DNA of 64,000 nt from SZAS-7 sp964514655 (lineage in GTDB: Bacteria; Chlamydiota; Chlamydiia; Chlamydiales; FEN-1388): assembly GCA_964514655.1 (NCBI GenBank), contig CAZEQY010000001.1:186001-250000 (forward strand), written 5' to 3'. Shown piece by piece: positions 17,427 through 24,698 of the stretch. The notes beneath the pieces are model-generated. The model searched no databases. It was not told where the DNA came from and worked only from the letters and a program-made list of their open reading frames with translations. Position numbers and translations under genes: made by a program. Numbering within the stretch: position 1 is the stretch's first letter; every line of letters begins with the position of its first letter.

Positions 17427-18662
17427 GTGAAACAGGCCACTAGTTTTTTACTTGTTCTTCTTCTTTTTATCATAAAGCTCCAGGCAGTAGAGGTGGGTCT
17501 TGAACTTGTCTTTCAGCCACCCTATGCAGAGTTTTTAAAAGGAAAAAAAATTGGCCTCATCACAAATCATACCGCGATAAACCGCTCTTTTGAAACAAGT
17601 ATTCAGCTGTTCCTGAGAGAACAAGAGAGAAAAAATTTTGAACTTGTCGCGCTTTTTGCACCGGAACATGGCATCTATGGCGACTCGCACGCCGGAGTCG
17701 ATATTACCTCATCAAAAACTGAGGAGGGCTTGCCGATACATAGCCTGCATGGCGCTACAAGAAGGCCCACTAAAGAGATGCTAAAAGGCATATCCCTACT
17801 CGTGTTTGACATTCAGGATGTTGGCGCCCGCACCTATACCTATGCATCGACGCTCTACTATGCAATGGAAGAGGCCAAAAAATGCAATATTCCGGTCTTA
17901 GTTCTTGACAGGCCAAACCCAATCAACGGCATTATTGTGGATGGCCCCATGCTCGAAAAAGAACAGCGATCCTTTATTGGCTACATCAATGTTCCCTACT
18001 GTCACGGCATGACGATCGGTGAGCTTGCCGCCTTCTTTAACGAAGAATACAAGATTGGCTGCAACCTCAAGGTTGTACCCATGCGCGGCTGGAAGCGCTG
18101 GATGAGCTTTGAAGACACGGGATTGCACTGGATTCCCACAAGCCCAAATATCCCGGAGGCTTCCTCGCCCTGCTTTTACCCTATGACCGGCCTTTTGGGG
18201 GATATGCGCTTTGTCTCAATTGGTATAGGCTACACCCTGCCCTTTAAAGTAGTAGGCGCCCCGTGGATTAACCCGGTAAAGTTTGCTAAGGCTCTTAACG
18301 ACAAAAAGCTGCCCGGCGTGAGCTTTTATCCCTTTCGCTTTCAGCCAATAAGTGGCTCATTTACGGCAAAGCCTTGTAAGGGAGTGCTTATAAAAGTCAC
18401 AAATCGCCAGCGTTTTCTTCCTGTCACGACGGGCTATTTGCTTCTTGCCACTTTAAAAGAGCAGTACCCAAAAGAATTTGCAAAAGCGGCGGCTGACATA
18501 AAGTCAAAGCCTGAGCTGTTTTATAAAGCTTGTGGCACCGAAGCTGTGCTCAGCATTCTTGAAAAAGAAAAACAGCCCTTTTCAAAGCTTACGGCAATAC
18601 ACACCAAGGAACGACAAAAATTTCTTGAAACGCGAAAGAAGTACCTAAATCCGGACTACTAA
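17427..18662 (+). CDS. NamZ-like (DUF1343) exo-muramidase, exported
   Basis: 411 aa with a clear signal peptide (residues 1-20). The mature part carries the hallmarks of the DUF1343 family, whose studied member NamZ removes N-acetylmuramic acid from muropeptide ends: 'KKIGLITNHTAI', 'LFAPEHGIYGD', 'VFDIQDVGARTYTYASTLYYAM', 'LVLDRPNPING'. Start is GTG at 17427 with AAGGTG six bases before it. This would be a peptidoglycan-turnover enzyme in an organism type with little or modified peptidoglycan. Directly followed by the groE regulatory region. Which muropeptide it acts on is not shown. Confidence 0.85.
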   Translation: MKQATSFLLVLLLFIIKLQAVEVGLELVFQPPYAEFLKGKKIGLITNHTAINRSFETSIQLFLREQERKNFELVALFAPEHGIYGDSHAGVDITSSKTEEGLPIHSLHGATRRPTKEMLKGISLLVFDIQDVGARTYTYASTLYYAMEEAKKCNIPVLVLDRPNPINGIIVDGPMLEKEQRSFIGYINVPYCHGMTIGELAAFFNEEYKIGCNLKVVPMRGWKRWMSFEDTGLHWIPTSPNIPEASSPCFYPMTGLLGDMRFVSIGIGYTLPFKVVGAPWINPVKFAKALNDKKLPGVSFYPFRFQPISGSFTAKPCKGVLIKVTNRQRFLPVTTGYLLLATLKEQYPKEFAKAAADIKSKPELFYKACGTEAVLSILEKEKQPFSKLTAIHTKERQKFLETRKKYLNPDY

Positions 18663-18665
18663 ACA

Positions 18666-18692
18666 TTAGCACTCTTGATGTCGATTTGCTAA
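18666..18692 (+). promoter_or_regulatory. CIRCE-like HrcA operator with degenerate right arm
   Basis: TTAGCACTC, nine bases, then ATTTGCTAA. The left arm matches the CIRCE consensus exactly; the right arm differs from GAGTGCTAA at three of nine positions. CIRCE is the binding site of the heat-shock repressor HrcA. It begins 4 bases after the namZ-like stop and lies immediately upstream of the putative groE -35 element, not over the start site. Confidence 0.8.
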
Positions 18693-18696
18693 ATCA

Positions 18697-18726
18697 TTGA
18701 CTGAAATCTGCCGGATAGAGTAGATT
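18697..18726 (+). promoter_or_regulatory. Putative groESL promoter
   Basis: TTGACT at 18697-18702 and TAGATT at 18721-18726 with an 18-base spacer, giving a start near 18733 and a leader of about 30 bases before groES. It lies 4 bases after the CIRCE-like element, consistent with HrcA control. Weak -10; read by eye. Confidence 0.5.
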
Positions 18727-18761
18727 TATACACACCTAAACCAAACTGAGGATACTATATT

Positions 18762-19055
18762 ATGATGAAGTTGAAACCATTAGGCAATCGCGTCCTCGTT
18801 CAGCGATCAAAAGTAAAGACCACAAAGGGCGGAATTTTACTGCCTGATACCGCACAAGAAAAGCCAAAAGAAGGCAAAGTTATCGCCGCAGGCCCTGGCA
18901 AAACAAATGATGATGGCAGTGTCGATACGATGTCAGTAAAAGTTGGCGACACCATACTCTTTGGCTCCTACGCAGGATGCGCTGTAAAAGATATGGGCGA
19001 AGAAGATGAGTTTCTCATCATGTCTGAAGATGAAATTTTAGGAATTATTGAGTAA
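18762..19055 (+). CDS. groES: Co-chaperonin GroES
   Basis: The 97-aa lid of the GroEL folding chamber, forming heptamers. Sequence shows 'KPLGNRVLVQR', the mobile-loop 'KTTKGGILLPDTAQEKP' and the 'GKVIAAGPG' segment, all standard for GroES. Two adjacent ATG codons open the frame (18762 and 18765); either could be used. It is followed by groEL after 13 bases. Heat-shock control by HrcA is suggested by the upstream CIRCE-like element. Confidence 0.97.
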   Translation: MMKLKPLGNRVLVQRSKVKTTKGGILLPDTAQEKPKEGKVIAAGPGKTNDDGSVDTMSVKVGDTILFGSYAGCAVKDMGEEDEFLIMSEDEILGIIE

Positions 19056-19068
19056 GAGGATACGCACT

Positions 19069-20763
19069 ATGGCAAAAATGCTACAATTTAATGAAGAAGC
19101 CCTAAAGGCACTATCCCGAGGCGTAAAGACACTTGCTCGCGCTGTAAAGGTTACCCTCGGTCCAAAAGGTCGCAACGTTGTGATCAATAAGGGCTTTGGC
19201 GCACCCCTTTCTACAAAAGATGGCGTTACTGTCGCAAAAGAAGTAAGCCTAAAAGACAAGTTTGAAAACCTCGGTGCACAAATCGTCAAAGAGGCATCAT
19301 CCAAAACATCTGATGTTGCAGGTGATGGAACAACGACAGCTATTGTTCTTGCTGAAGCAATATTTCAAGCCGGCTTAAAAAATGTCTCCGCAGGAACAAA
19401 CCCAATGAGCCTCAAGCACGGTATCGACAAGGCTGTAGGGACACTTGTAGAGGCCCTGCGCGAACTTGCAACCCCGGTTTCTAGCACAGAAGAAATCAAA
19501 CAAATTGCCCAAATTTCTGCAAACAACGACCCTGAAATCGGCAAGATCATTAGCGATGCTATGGATAAGGTCGGAAAAGATGGTATCATCACTGTAAGCG
19601 AAGCTAAAGGCATCGAAACACACCTTGACGTTGTCGAAGGTATGCAGTTTGATAAGGGCTATCTTTCGCCATACTTTATCACAAATGGCGAGACGATGTC
19701 TGTTGAACTTAACAACGCAAGCATCTTGATCACAGATAAAAAAATATCCACCGCAAAAGACCTCGTACCAATACTTGAAAAGGTAATGGCAAACGGCCCA
19801 AGACCGTTTTTGATCATTGCTGACGATGTTGACGGCGATGCCCTTGCAACACTAGTTGTTAACAAGATTAAAGCAGGTCTTCCTGTGTGCGCAGTAAAGG
19901 CTCCAGGCTTTGGCGACCGTCGCAAGGCTATGCTGCAGGATATTGCAACATTAACGGGCGCTACCTTTATCTCAGAAGAAGTTGGCCTCCGCCTAGAAGA
20001 TGCTACCGTGGCAAGCCTTGGCTCTTGCAAGACTATCACCGTGACAAAAGATGCAACAACGATCATCGATGGCTCAGGAAACACCAAGATGGTTCAAGAT
20101 CGCACAAGACAAATTAGAGCAGAACTTGCAAACACCACTTCAAACTACGAAAAAGAAAAGCTTGAAGAGCGCCTTGCAAGCCTTGCTGGCGGCGTTGCCG
20201 TAATAAACGTAGGTGCTGCTACTGAAACCGAACTTAAAGAAAAGAAAGCTCGCGTAGAAGATGCCCTACACGCAACACGTGCGGCGGTTGCAGAAGGTAT
20301 TGTGCCAGGCGGCGGTGTAGCACTACTTCGCGCCGTTAAAAAGCTAGATGCGATTAAGGCAACAGGCGATGAAGCAATCGGCGTAAATATCGTTCGACAA
20401 GCTGCCTTTGAGCCTGCTATTGCTATTGCCAACAACTGCGGCAAACAAGGCCAGCTCGTAGCTGAAAAGATCTACGAAGCAAAAGGCGCCTTTGGCTACA
20501 ACGGCCTTACAGACCAGTTTGGCGACCTTGTAAAAGAGGGCGTTATCGACCCAGTACAAGTAACCATAACAGCTCTTATCAATGCAGCAAGCGTAGCAGG
20601 AATGCTTCTTACAACTGCATGCATGATCACCGACAAGCCTCAAAAGAAAACCCCTCAACCTGCCGGTATGGGAGGCATGGGTGGAATGGGAGGTATGGGT
20701 GGCATGGGCATGGGCGGAATGGGAATGGGTGGTATGGGCGGAATGGACATGGGTGATTTCTAA
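19069..20763 (+). CDS. groEL: Chaperonin GroEL
   Basis: The 60-kDa chaperonin subunit, forming the double-ring folding chamber. Start at ATG 19069 with AGAGGA eight bases before; the longer frame from 19048 overlaps groES. Motifs: 'TLGPKGRNVVI', the ATP-binding 'VAGDGTTTAIVLAEAI', and 'GIVPGGGVALLRA'. At 564 aa it is longer than the usual ~545, because the C-terminal Gly-Gly-Met tail that lines the cavity floor is extended to about 30 residues. Chlamydiae often carry extra groEL paralogues; partnered with groES and CIRCE, this is the canonical copy. Confidence 0.97.
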   Translation: MAKMLQFNEEALKALSRGVKTLARAVKVTLGPKGRNVVINKGFGAPLSTKDGVTVAKEVSLKDKFENLGAQIVKEASSKTSDVAGDGTTTAIVLAEAIFQAGLKNVSAGTNPMSLKHGIDKAVGTLVEALRELATPVSSTEEIKQIAQISANNDPEIGKIISDAMDKVGKDGIITVSEAKGIETHLDVVEGMQFDKGYLSPYFITNGETMSVELNNASILITDKKISTAKDLVPILEKVMANGPRPFLIIADDVDGDALATLVVNKIKAGLPVCAVKAPGFGDRRKAMLQDIATLTGATFISEEVGLRLEDATVASLGSCKTITVTKDATTIIDGSGNTKMVQDRTRQIRAELANTTSNYEKEKLEERLASLAGGVAVINVGAATETELKEKKARVEDALHATRAAVAEGIVPGGGVALLRAVKKLDAIKATGDEAIGVNIVRQAAFEPAIAIANNCGKQGQLVAEKIYEAKGAFGYNGLTDQFGDLVKEGVIDPVQVTITALINAASVAGMLLTTACMITDKPQKKTPQPAGMGGMGGMGGMGGMGMGGMGMGGMGGMDMGDF

Positions 20764-20775
20764 CCATACTTTCAA

Positions 20776-20800
20776 TGCCCGGGATTTACCCTCCCGGGCA
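20776..20800 (+). terminator. Perfect 9-bp GC-rich hairpin after groEL
   Basis: TGCCCGGGA and TCCCGGGCA flank a 7-base loop, 12 bases after the groEL stop. There is no following T run, so it is not a standard rho-independent terminator; it may stabilise the groESL mRNA 3' end or attenuate read-through into the zinc-ribbon gene. Confidence 0.55.
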
Positions 20801-20819
20801 CATAACTTGAGGAACTAAC

Positions 20820-21047
20820 ATGCCAACATACCGTTATAGATGTGAATCTTGCAAAGAAGAACAAGAGATCTGGCAAAAAATCGTCGATCCTGCCCTTACG
20901 ACGTGTCCACTTTGTAATAAAGAAACGCTTAAGCGCATTCCTCCCAAAGAGGTTGCTATCCAGTTTAAAGGCTCAGGCTTTTATATCACCGATTACGACA
21001 ACAAAAATAAGGGCGACTGCGGCAAAGGCTCTTGCGGCTGTCATTAA
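20820..21047 (+). CDS. FmdB-type zinc-ribbon protein, 75 aa
   Basis: Starts 'MPTYRYRCESCKEE' with CxxC pairs at about residues 8/11 and 30/33 (CPLC), the zinc ribbon of the FmdB/putative regulatory family. The tail is Gly/Cys/Lys-rich with a CGKGSCGCH end, giving a second possible metal cluster. GAGGA eight bases upstream of the ATG supports the start. The biological role of the family is not established; regulation or metal handling is guessed. Confidence 0.8.
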   Translation: MPTYRYRCESCKEEQEIWQKIVDPALTTCPLCNKETLKRIPPKEVAIQFKGSGFYITDYDNKNKGDCGKGSCGCH

Positions 21048-21108
21048 AATGATGAACTTGGTATAACGTGTTTTGTTTTTTACTAACACTTTATAAAAAG
21101 GTTTTATC

Positions 21109-21486
21109 ATGAAAGACAAATTGCGCAAAAAAATCATTTTGGGCATATCCTCAGCCGTATTTTTGAGCCAGCAAGTAGTGTTGCTTGGTGCAGGTCTCCC
21201 ACAATCTAATCCACAAGTTTTACTCACAAGTGAAGAGCAAGCTTTTTTACGCAAACTCTCCGGCAATGCTGTAACAGTATTTAAAAACATGGACCACCCG
21301 ACACGTGCATATGCAATGAAGATACTTTTGCATAACTGCAAAGGGCAAAATGCATGCAAAGGACAAGGTGGCTGCAAAACTACAGCACATGCATGTAAAG
21401 GACAAAATGCATGCAACGCTCAGGGTGGATGCCGCGTAGTAGCAAACGATGCTGTCTTCATGGCACAAAAGCGTCAAGGTAGCTAA
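21109..21486 (+). CDS. Secreted Cys-repeat protein resembling bufferin-type metallophores, 125 aa
   Basis: A signal peptide-like N-terminus (basic, then hydrophobic residues 9-28) leads to a short spacer and a repeat region with Cys at 77, 83, 89, 96, 102 and 108, spacing 6-6-7-6-6, in the pattern CKGQNACKGQGGC twice. This looks like the Cys repeats of bufferin (BufA2-type) precursor peptides, which bind copper after modification by an MNIO enzyme. No bufB/bufC-like genes are in the window. It could equally be a plain metal-binding or disulfide-linked envelope protein. Convergent with the TrkA-like gene (4-base overlap). Confidence 0.65.
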   Translation: MKDKLRKKIILGISSAVFLSQQVVLLGAGLPQSNPQVLLTSEEQAFLRKLSGNAVTVFKNMDHPTRAYAMKILLHNCKGQNACKGQGGCKTTAHACKGQNACNAQGGCRVVANDAVFMAQKRQGS

Positions 21487-22733
21487 AGAATTTTCTCTAG
21501 CAGGCCGCGATGAATGGGGGAGCTAATGATCAGGCATTCATCTTGTGGTTTTAAAATATGCGCGCCTTGTGCAATGAAAATGCGCCCACGCGTATATATG
21601 ACACCGATTAATATCTCTTTAGGCAGTGTAGGGCCTAGGACTGAAAGAGGTATCCCAACAATCGGAGAGTCTACGTCAATTGATACCTGCAGCACTTCTG
21701 CTCGAGCATCATAAAGTGACATTACTGAAGTTACCTTGCCACCTTTAATCAGCTCTAAGATCCTGTCTTGGGCAGATTCTGGCGAAGCATACACCGGGAT
21801 AATGCCAAGTTTTTCGGCCTCTAGGCATGTCTCTTTATCAGAAAGAACAGCAATAACTTTTTTTACACCATGATCTTTTGCCTGCAAGGCAAGCACAAAA
21901 TTATGCTCTTCATCGGCATGACAAGCTACAAAGACATCATACGTACTAAAGTCTGAGCTTGCAACTTGTCGCTCATAGATGTTCACTGAAAGGGCATGTT
22001 TCTCAAGCCGCTCCTTAAGCTTATCACCAATTGTTGTTGCACCTACAATACCGATAGAGTGAAGTGATCGTTTCTCCTTTACAAGGCTTTTACAAGCCCT
22101 CAAGACAGCTTCTGTATCACCTAGCATAGTGATTTCATCTTCCGGAAGGATAAGGTCTTTTCCGTGGGCAAAAATAAGCTCATCGCCCTGACCTAAAAGA
22201 TGCTGGCTCATATCCTGACTTGTTGCCACAATCCTGTGTGGCCTATGGATCAGGCAAACGAGCATGTTTTGATGTAGCTGGCGTATTTCAGCAAGCGTTT
22301 TTCCTGCAAATGGGCAGTCATCTTGTACGCGCATTGTGCGAAGCTGCACATTACCGTGCAAAAAGCTTCTAGAATAAATACCCTCTTCAAATATGCTCTC
22401 GGCTATTTTATCTACCACCAGAAGGTCGGGAAAAAGCACGTGATCTACGTGAAAAGCCCTTTGGATATCCACCTCTTTCTGAAAAAGATATTCAGATTTT
22501 TTTAATGCGGCAATTGTCTTAACAGGCCCAAGCTGTTTTACAAGGCTAGAGGCCACGAGATTTTTGTCGTCATTATCAGAAAGAGCTAAAAGTATATCGT
22601 AGGGCTGACTAGCATATGCCTCTTGCAGGCTACGAGGATCAGGTTCTAGTGGATATACCTGAACCCCCTCCTGAATAAGCCTAGCAGCTGAATTCTTACT
22701 TAAAACTTCCGATCCTATTATCGCAACGCGCAT
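21483..22733 (-). CDS. trkA: TrkA-like potassium-uptake regulatory protein
   Basis: 416 aa with the two-repeat layout of TrkA: an NAD-binding Rossmann unit at the N-terminus ('MRVAIIGSEVLSKNSAARLI'), an RCK_C unit with 'DCPFAGKTLAEI', a second Rossmann unit ('SIGIVGATTIGDKLKERL') and a second RCK_C unit near 345-410 with 'GIPLSVLGP'. TrkA gates the Trk K+ channel subunits; none is in the window. The first GxGxxG is degenerate (IIGSEV), so nucleotide binding may rest on one half. AAGGGG precedes the ATG. Confidence 0.85.
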   Translation of the reverse strand: MRVAIIGSEVLSKNSAARLIQEGVQVYPLEPDPRSLQEAYASQPYDILLALSDNDDKNLVASSLVKQLGPVKTIAALKKSEYLFQKEVDIQRAFHVDHVLFPDLLVVDKIAESIFEEGIYSRSFLHGNVQLRTMRVQDDCPFAGKTLAEIRQLHQNMLVCLIHRPHRIVATSQDMSQHLLGQGDELIFAHGKDLILPEDEITMLGDTEAVLRACKSLVKEKRSLHSIGIVGATTIGDKLKERLEKHALSVNIYERQVASSDFSTYDVFVACHADEEHNFVLALQAKDHGVKKVIAVLSDKETCLEAEKLGIIPVYASPESAQDRILELIKGGKVTSVMSLYDARAEVLQVSIDVDSPIVGIPLSVLGPTLPKEILIGVIYTRGRIFIAQGAHILKPQDECLIISSPIHRGLLEKIL

Positions 22734-22771
22734 GAATTTACCCCTTATTCACACTATACGAATTATAGGTA

Positions 22772-22800
22772 TTGTCACAAAAGCAAATTCCTTGTATTAT
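22772..22800 (+). promoter_or_regulatory. Promoter of tRNA-Arg
   Basis: TTGTCA at 22772-22777 and TATTAT at 22795-22800 with a 17-base spacer, the best sigma-70/66-type match in this part of the window. Transcription would start near 22807, 8 bases before the tRNA, and could continue into the hydrolase gene 20 bases downstream. Confidence 0.65.
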
Positions 22801-22814
22801 TTTGACCTCTACAT

Positions 22815-22888
22815 GCACTGGTAGCTCAGTTGGATAGAGTACCTGGCTACGAACCAGGGGGTCAGAGGTTCGAATCCTCTCCAGTGCG
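22815..22888 (+). tRNA. tRNA-Arg (ACG)
   Basis: A full cloverleaf: acceptor GCACTGG/CCAGTGC, D arm GCTC...GAGT, anticodon stem CCTGG/CCAGG enclosing loop CTACGAA (anticodon ACG), T arm AGAGG-TTCGAAT-CCTCT, discriminator G. No encoded CCA. An ACG anticodon is normally deaminated to ICG to read CGU/CGC/CGA. Confidence 0.97.
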
Positions 22889-22908
22889 ATTGTCAAGCGG
22901 CTTTACTT

Positions 22909-23547
22909 ATGCCTACATATTCCAAAAATACAGTTGATATAGTCTCTTTTCCTTCCGGGCCACTCGGAACAAACGCCTACTTAGTGGTCTTCAAGAAAAC
23001 AAATAAAGCAGCCTTAATTGACGCACCCCAAGATAGTTTTTTAAAAATAAACCGTGAATGTGAAAAACGCGGCTGCGAGCTTGAAAAGCTCATCTTTACC
23101 CATTCTCATTGGGATCACATCACAGAAGCCAGCCTATTCACCCTAAAAGCCTACATCCATGCTGAAGATGCCTATAACCTTAAAGATCCGGGTAGCGATG
23201 GTCTTAGAAGCTATATACCCATACAAGGAATTGAACCAAACCAGCTCCTCAAGGATGGCGATGCCGTCTTTATCGGCGATAGCTGCTGGAAGGTGATACA
23301 CACGCCCGGTCATAGCCCCGGAGGCATATGTCTGTTCTGTGAAGAAGAAGGGGTGCTCATTTCAGGCGATACGCTATTTAAGGGCAGCTACGGAAGGGTT
23401 GATCTTCCCACATCAGAACCAGAACGCATGTGGGCATCATTAAAAAAATTAAGTCTCTTACCAAAAGATGTAGAAGTATATCCAGGCCATGGAGCTCCTA
23501 CAACAATAGGTAGAGAGGATTGGCTTAAAAATGCTGAATTTTTATAA
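22909..23547 (+). CDS. Metallo-beta-lactamase-fold hydrolase (glyoxalase II-like)
   Basis: 212 aa with the metal motif THSHWDH (about 65-71), a second His in 'VIHTPGHSPGGICL', Asp in 'LISGDTLF' and a last His in 'VYPGHG'. These are the five zinc-site positions of the family. Such small proteins hydrolyse thioesters such as S-lactoylglutathione, but many act on other substrates. It is 20 bases after tRNA-Arg and ends 10 bases before the peroxiredoxin start, suggesting a shared mRNA and possibly a role in thiol or aldehyde stress. Confidence 0.9.
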   Translation: MPTYSKNTVDIVSFPSGPLGTNAYLVVFKKTNKAALIDAPQDSFLKINRECEKRGCELEKLIFTHSHWDHITEASLFTLKAYIHAEDAYNLKDPGSDGLRSYIPIQGIEPNQLLKDGDAVFIGDSCWKVIHTPGHSPGGICLFCEEEGVLISGDTLFKGSYGRVDLPTSEPERMWASLKKLSLLPKDVEVYPGHGAPTTIGREDWLKNAEFL

Positions 23548-23557
23548 GGAGGATTAT

Positions 23558-24151
23558 ATGGGCGTTTTAGTAGGAAGAAAAGCACCAGGATTTCAAACAA
23601 AAGCTGTAGTAAACAGAAAAATTGTCGACAACTTTAGCCTAGAAGAGCATCTTGGACACAGGGTACTGCTCTTTTTTTATCCGCTAGACTTTACCTTTGT
23701 ATGCCCTACAGAGCTTCATGCCTTTCAAGAGGCACTCGAAGAGTTTGACAAACGAAATTGCCGCGTACTTGGCTGCTCAGTAGATAGCGCCTTTTCGCAC
23801 CTTGCATGGGTTGAAACACCTAAAAATAGGGGTGGTATCGATGGCGTAACATACCCGCTTATTTCAGACCTTAATAAAACGATTGCAAGAGACTACGATG
23901 TACTTGTTCCGGACGAAGGCATCGCTTTTAGAGCACTTTTTCTCATCGATGAAAAGGGAATGGTCTTTCATCAGCTTGTAAATGCCCTGCCACTTGGCCG
24001 TTCTGTAGAAGAGGCTCTACGCGTACTTGATGCTCAAATTTTCTTTGAGCAACATGGCGAAGTATGCCCTGCAAACTGGTCAAAAGGAAAGCGCGGCATG
24101 AAAGCAACGCACGCCGGCCTACAAGACTATGTAACGGCAACATTTAGCTAG
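23558..24151 (+). CDS. ahpC: Peroxiredoxin, AhpC/Prx1 type
   Basis: A 2-Cys peroxiredoxin of 197 aa that reduces hydrogen peroxide and organic peroxides. Peroxidatic Cys49 is in FTFVCPTE and the resolving Cys in 'HGEVCPANW' near residue 173; the Arg in 'ALPLGRSVEEALRVL' region is also present. Start at ATG 23558 after AAGGAGG; the frame opened at 23531 overlaps the hydrolase gene and is unlikely. Its electron donor is not encoded here. Chlamydia carries a similar gene. Confidence 0.95.
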   Translation: MGVLVGRKAPGFQTKAVVNRKIVDNFSLEEHLGHRVLLFFYPLDFTFVCPTELHAFQEALEEFDKRNCRVLGCSVDSAFSHLAWVETPKNRGGIDGVTYPLISDLNKTIARDYDVLVPDEGIAFRALFLIDEKGMVFHQLVNALPLGRSVEEALRVLDAQIFFEQHGEVCPANWSKGKRGMKATHAGLQDYVTATFS

Positions 24152-24533
24152 TCATATAGTCATAAAAATCCGCTTCTTGCACTATAAGAAGGCTATGATG
24201 CTCATGGCAAATGCTTATTCCCTCATCGATAAGCAAACTTGAGCCCACGCCCGGCAAAAATAGTGCCTGAAGCGTGATGATAGAAGGGCTTATATGCCGA
24301 AGATAGCGAAATCCTGAAATATAGTCATCAGCACTTACGCCCTCTTCTTTTACACAAAAGTAAATAACACTAGTTCCATAAAGAAGCGCTTGAATGGCAA
24401 AATAGATCCCCCGAGTGTTCTGTGGAGCCTCTCCAAGCTGATCAAAAAGCTCTCTAAGCGACCTGCAAAAATAGACCGTGTCCCGCAGCCCCTTTTCTGC
24501 CTGCCCAAAAAGTGCAAGAGCCCTTATTGCCAT
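24144..24533 (-). CDS. Hypothetical protein, 129 aa
   Basis: No family recognised. The protein has several hydrophobic stretches (near 1-12, 40-60 and 85-110) but no clear signal peptide; it may be a small membrane-associated protein. A TATAAT sequence (24571-24566 on the minus strand) would put transcription start near 24560, so the ATG at 24533, with GGGAGGGGG about ten bases upstream, is preferred over the ATG at 24563. The 3' end overlaps the peroxiredoxin stop by 8 bases, convergent. Confidence 0.5.
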   Translation of the reverse strand: MAIRALALFGQAEKGLRDTVYFCRSLRELFDQLGEAPQNTRGIYFAIQALLYGTSVIYFCVKEEGVSADDYISGFRYLRHISPSIITLQALFLPGVGSSLLIDEGISICHEHHSLLIVQEADFYDYMTS

Positions 24534-24608
24534 ATAAAATACACCCCCTCCCACTACACCCATTATACCATAAAAAATATTTTATATCATCGAGTGAGAA
24601 ATACGGTT

Positions 24609-24694
24609 CTTGATCTTGATCTTAATCTTAATCCCGTCTTTCTTTGTCTCAAAACCGTGTTAAGATCAAGATTAAGATCAAGATTAAGATTAAG
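24609..24694. repeat. Inverted hexamer-repeat arrays forming a long hairpin
   Basis: Two arrays of a 6-base unit (YAAGAT, where Y is C or T) face each other. The 25-base arm 24609-24633 pairs with 24670-24694 at 22 Watson-Crick positions, two G-U pairs and one mismatch as RNA, around a 36-base loop. The right array has six units in a row. It lies between the end of eno and the start of the hypothetical gene and could end eno transcription or be a remnant repeat element. The unit count could vary between strains. Confidence 0.75.
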
Positions 24695-24698
24695 AGGT

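Noticed and set aside
20650..20760. Gly-Gly-Met tandem repeat as a novel repeat element
   Set aside because: It is the normal GroEL C-terminal tail, only longer than usual.
22909..24151. Glyoxalase detoxification operon
   Set aside because: Only the metallo-beta-lactamase-fold protein and a peroxiredoxin are present; there is no glyoxalase I, so a named pathway is not justified.
24609..24694. CRISPR-like array
   Set aside because: The unit is 6 bases with no spacers, and no cas genes are present.
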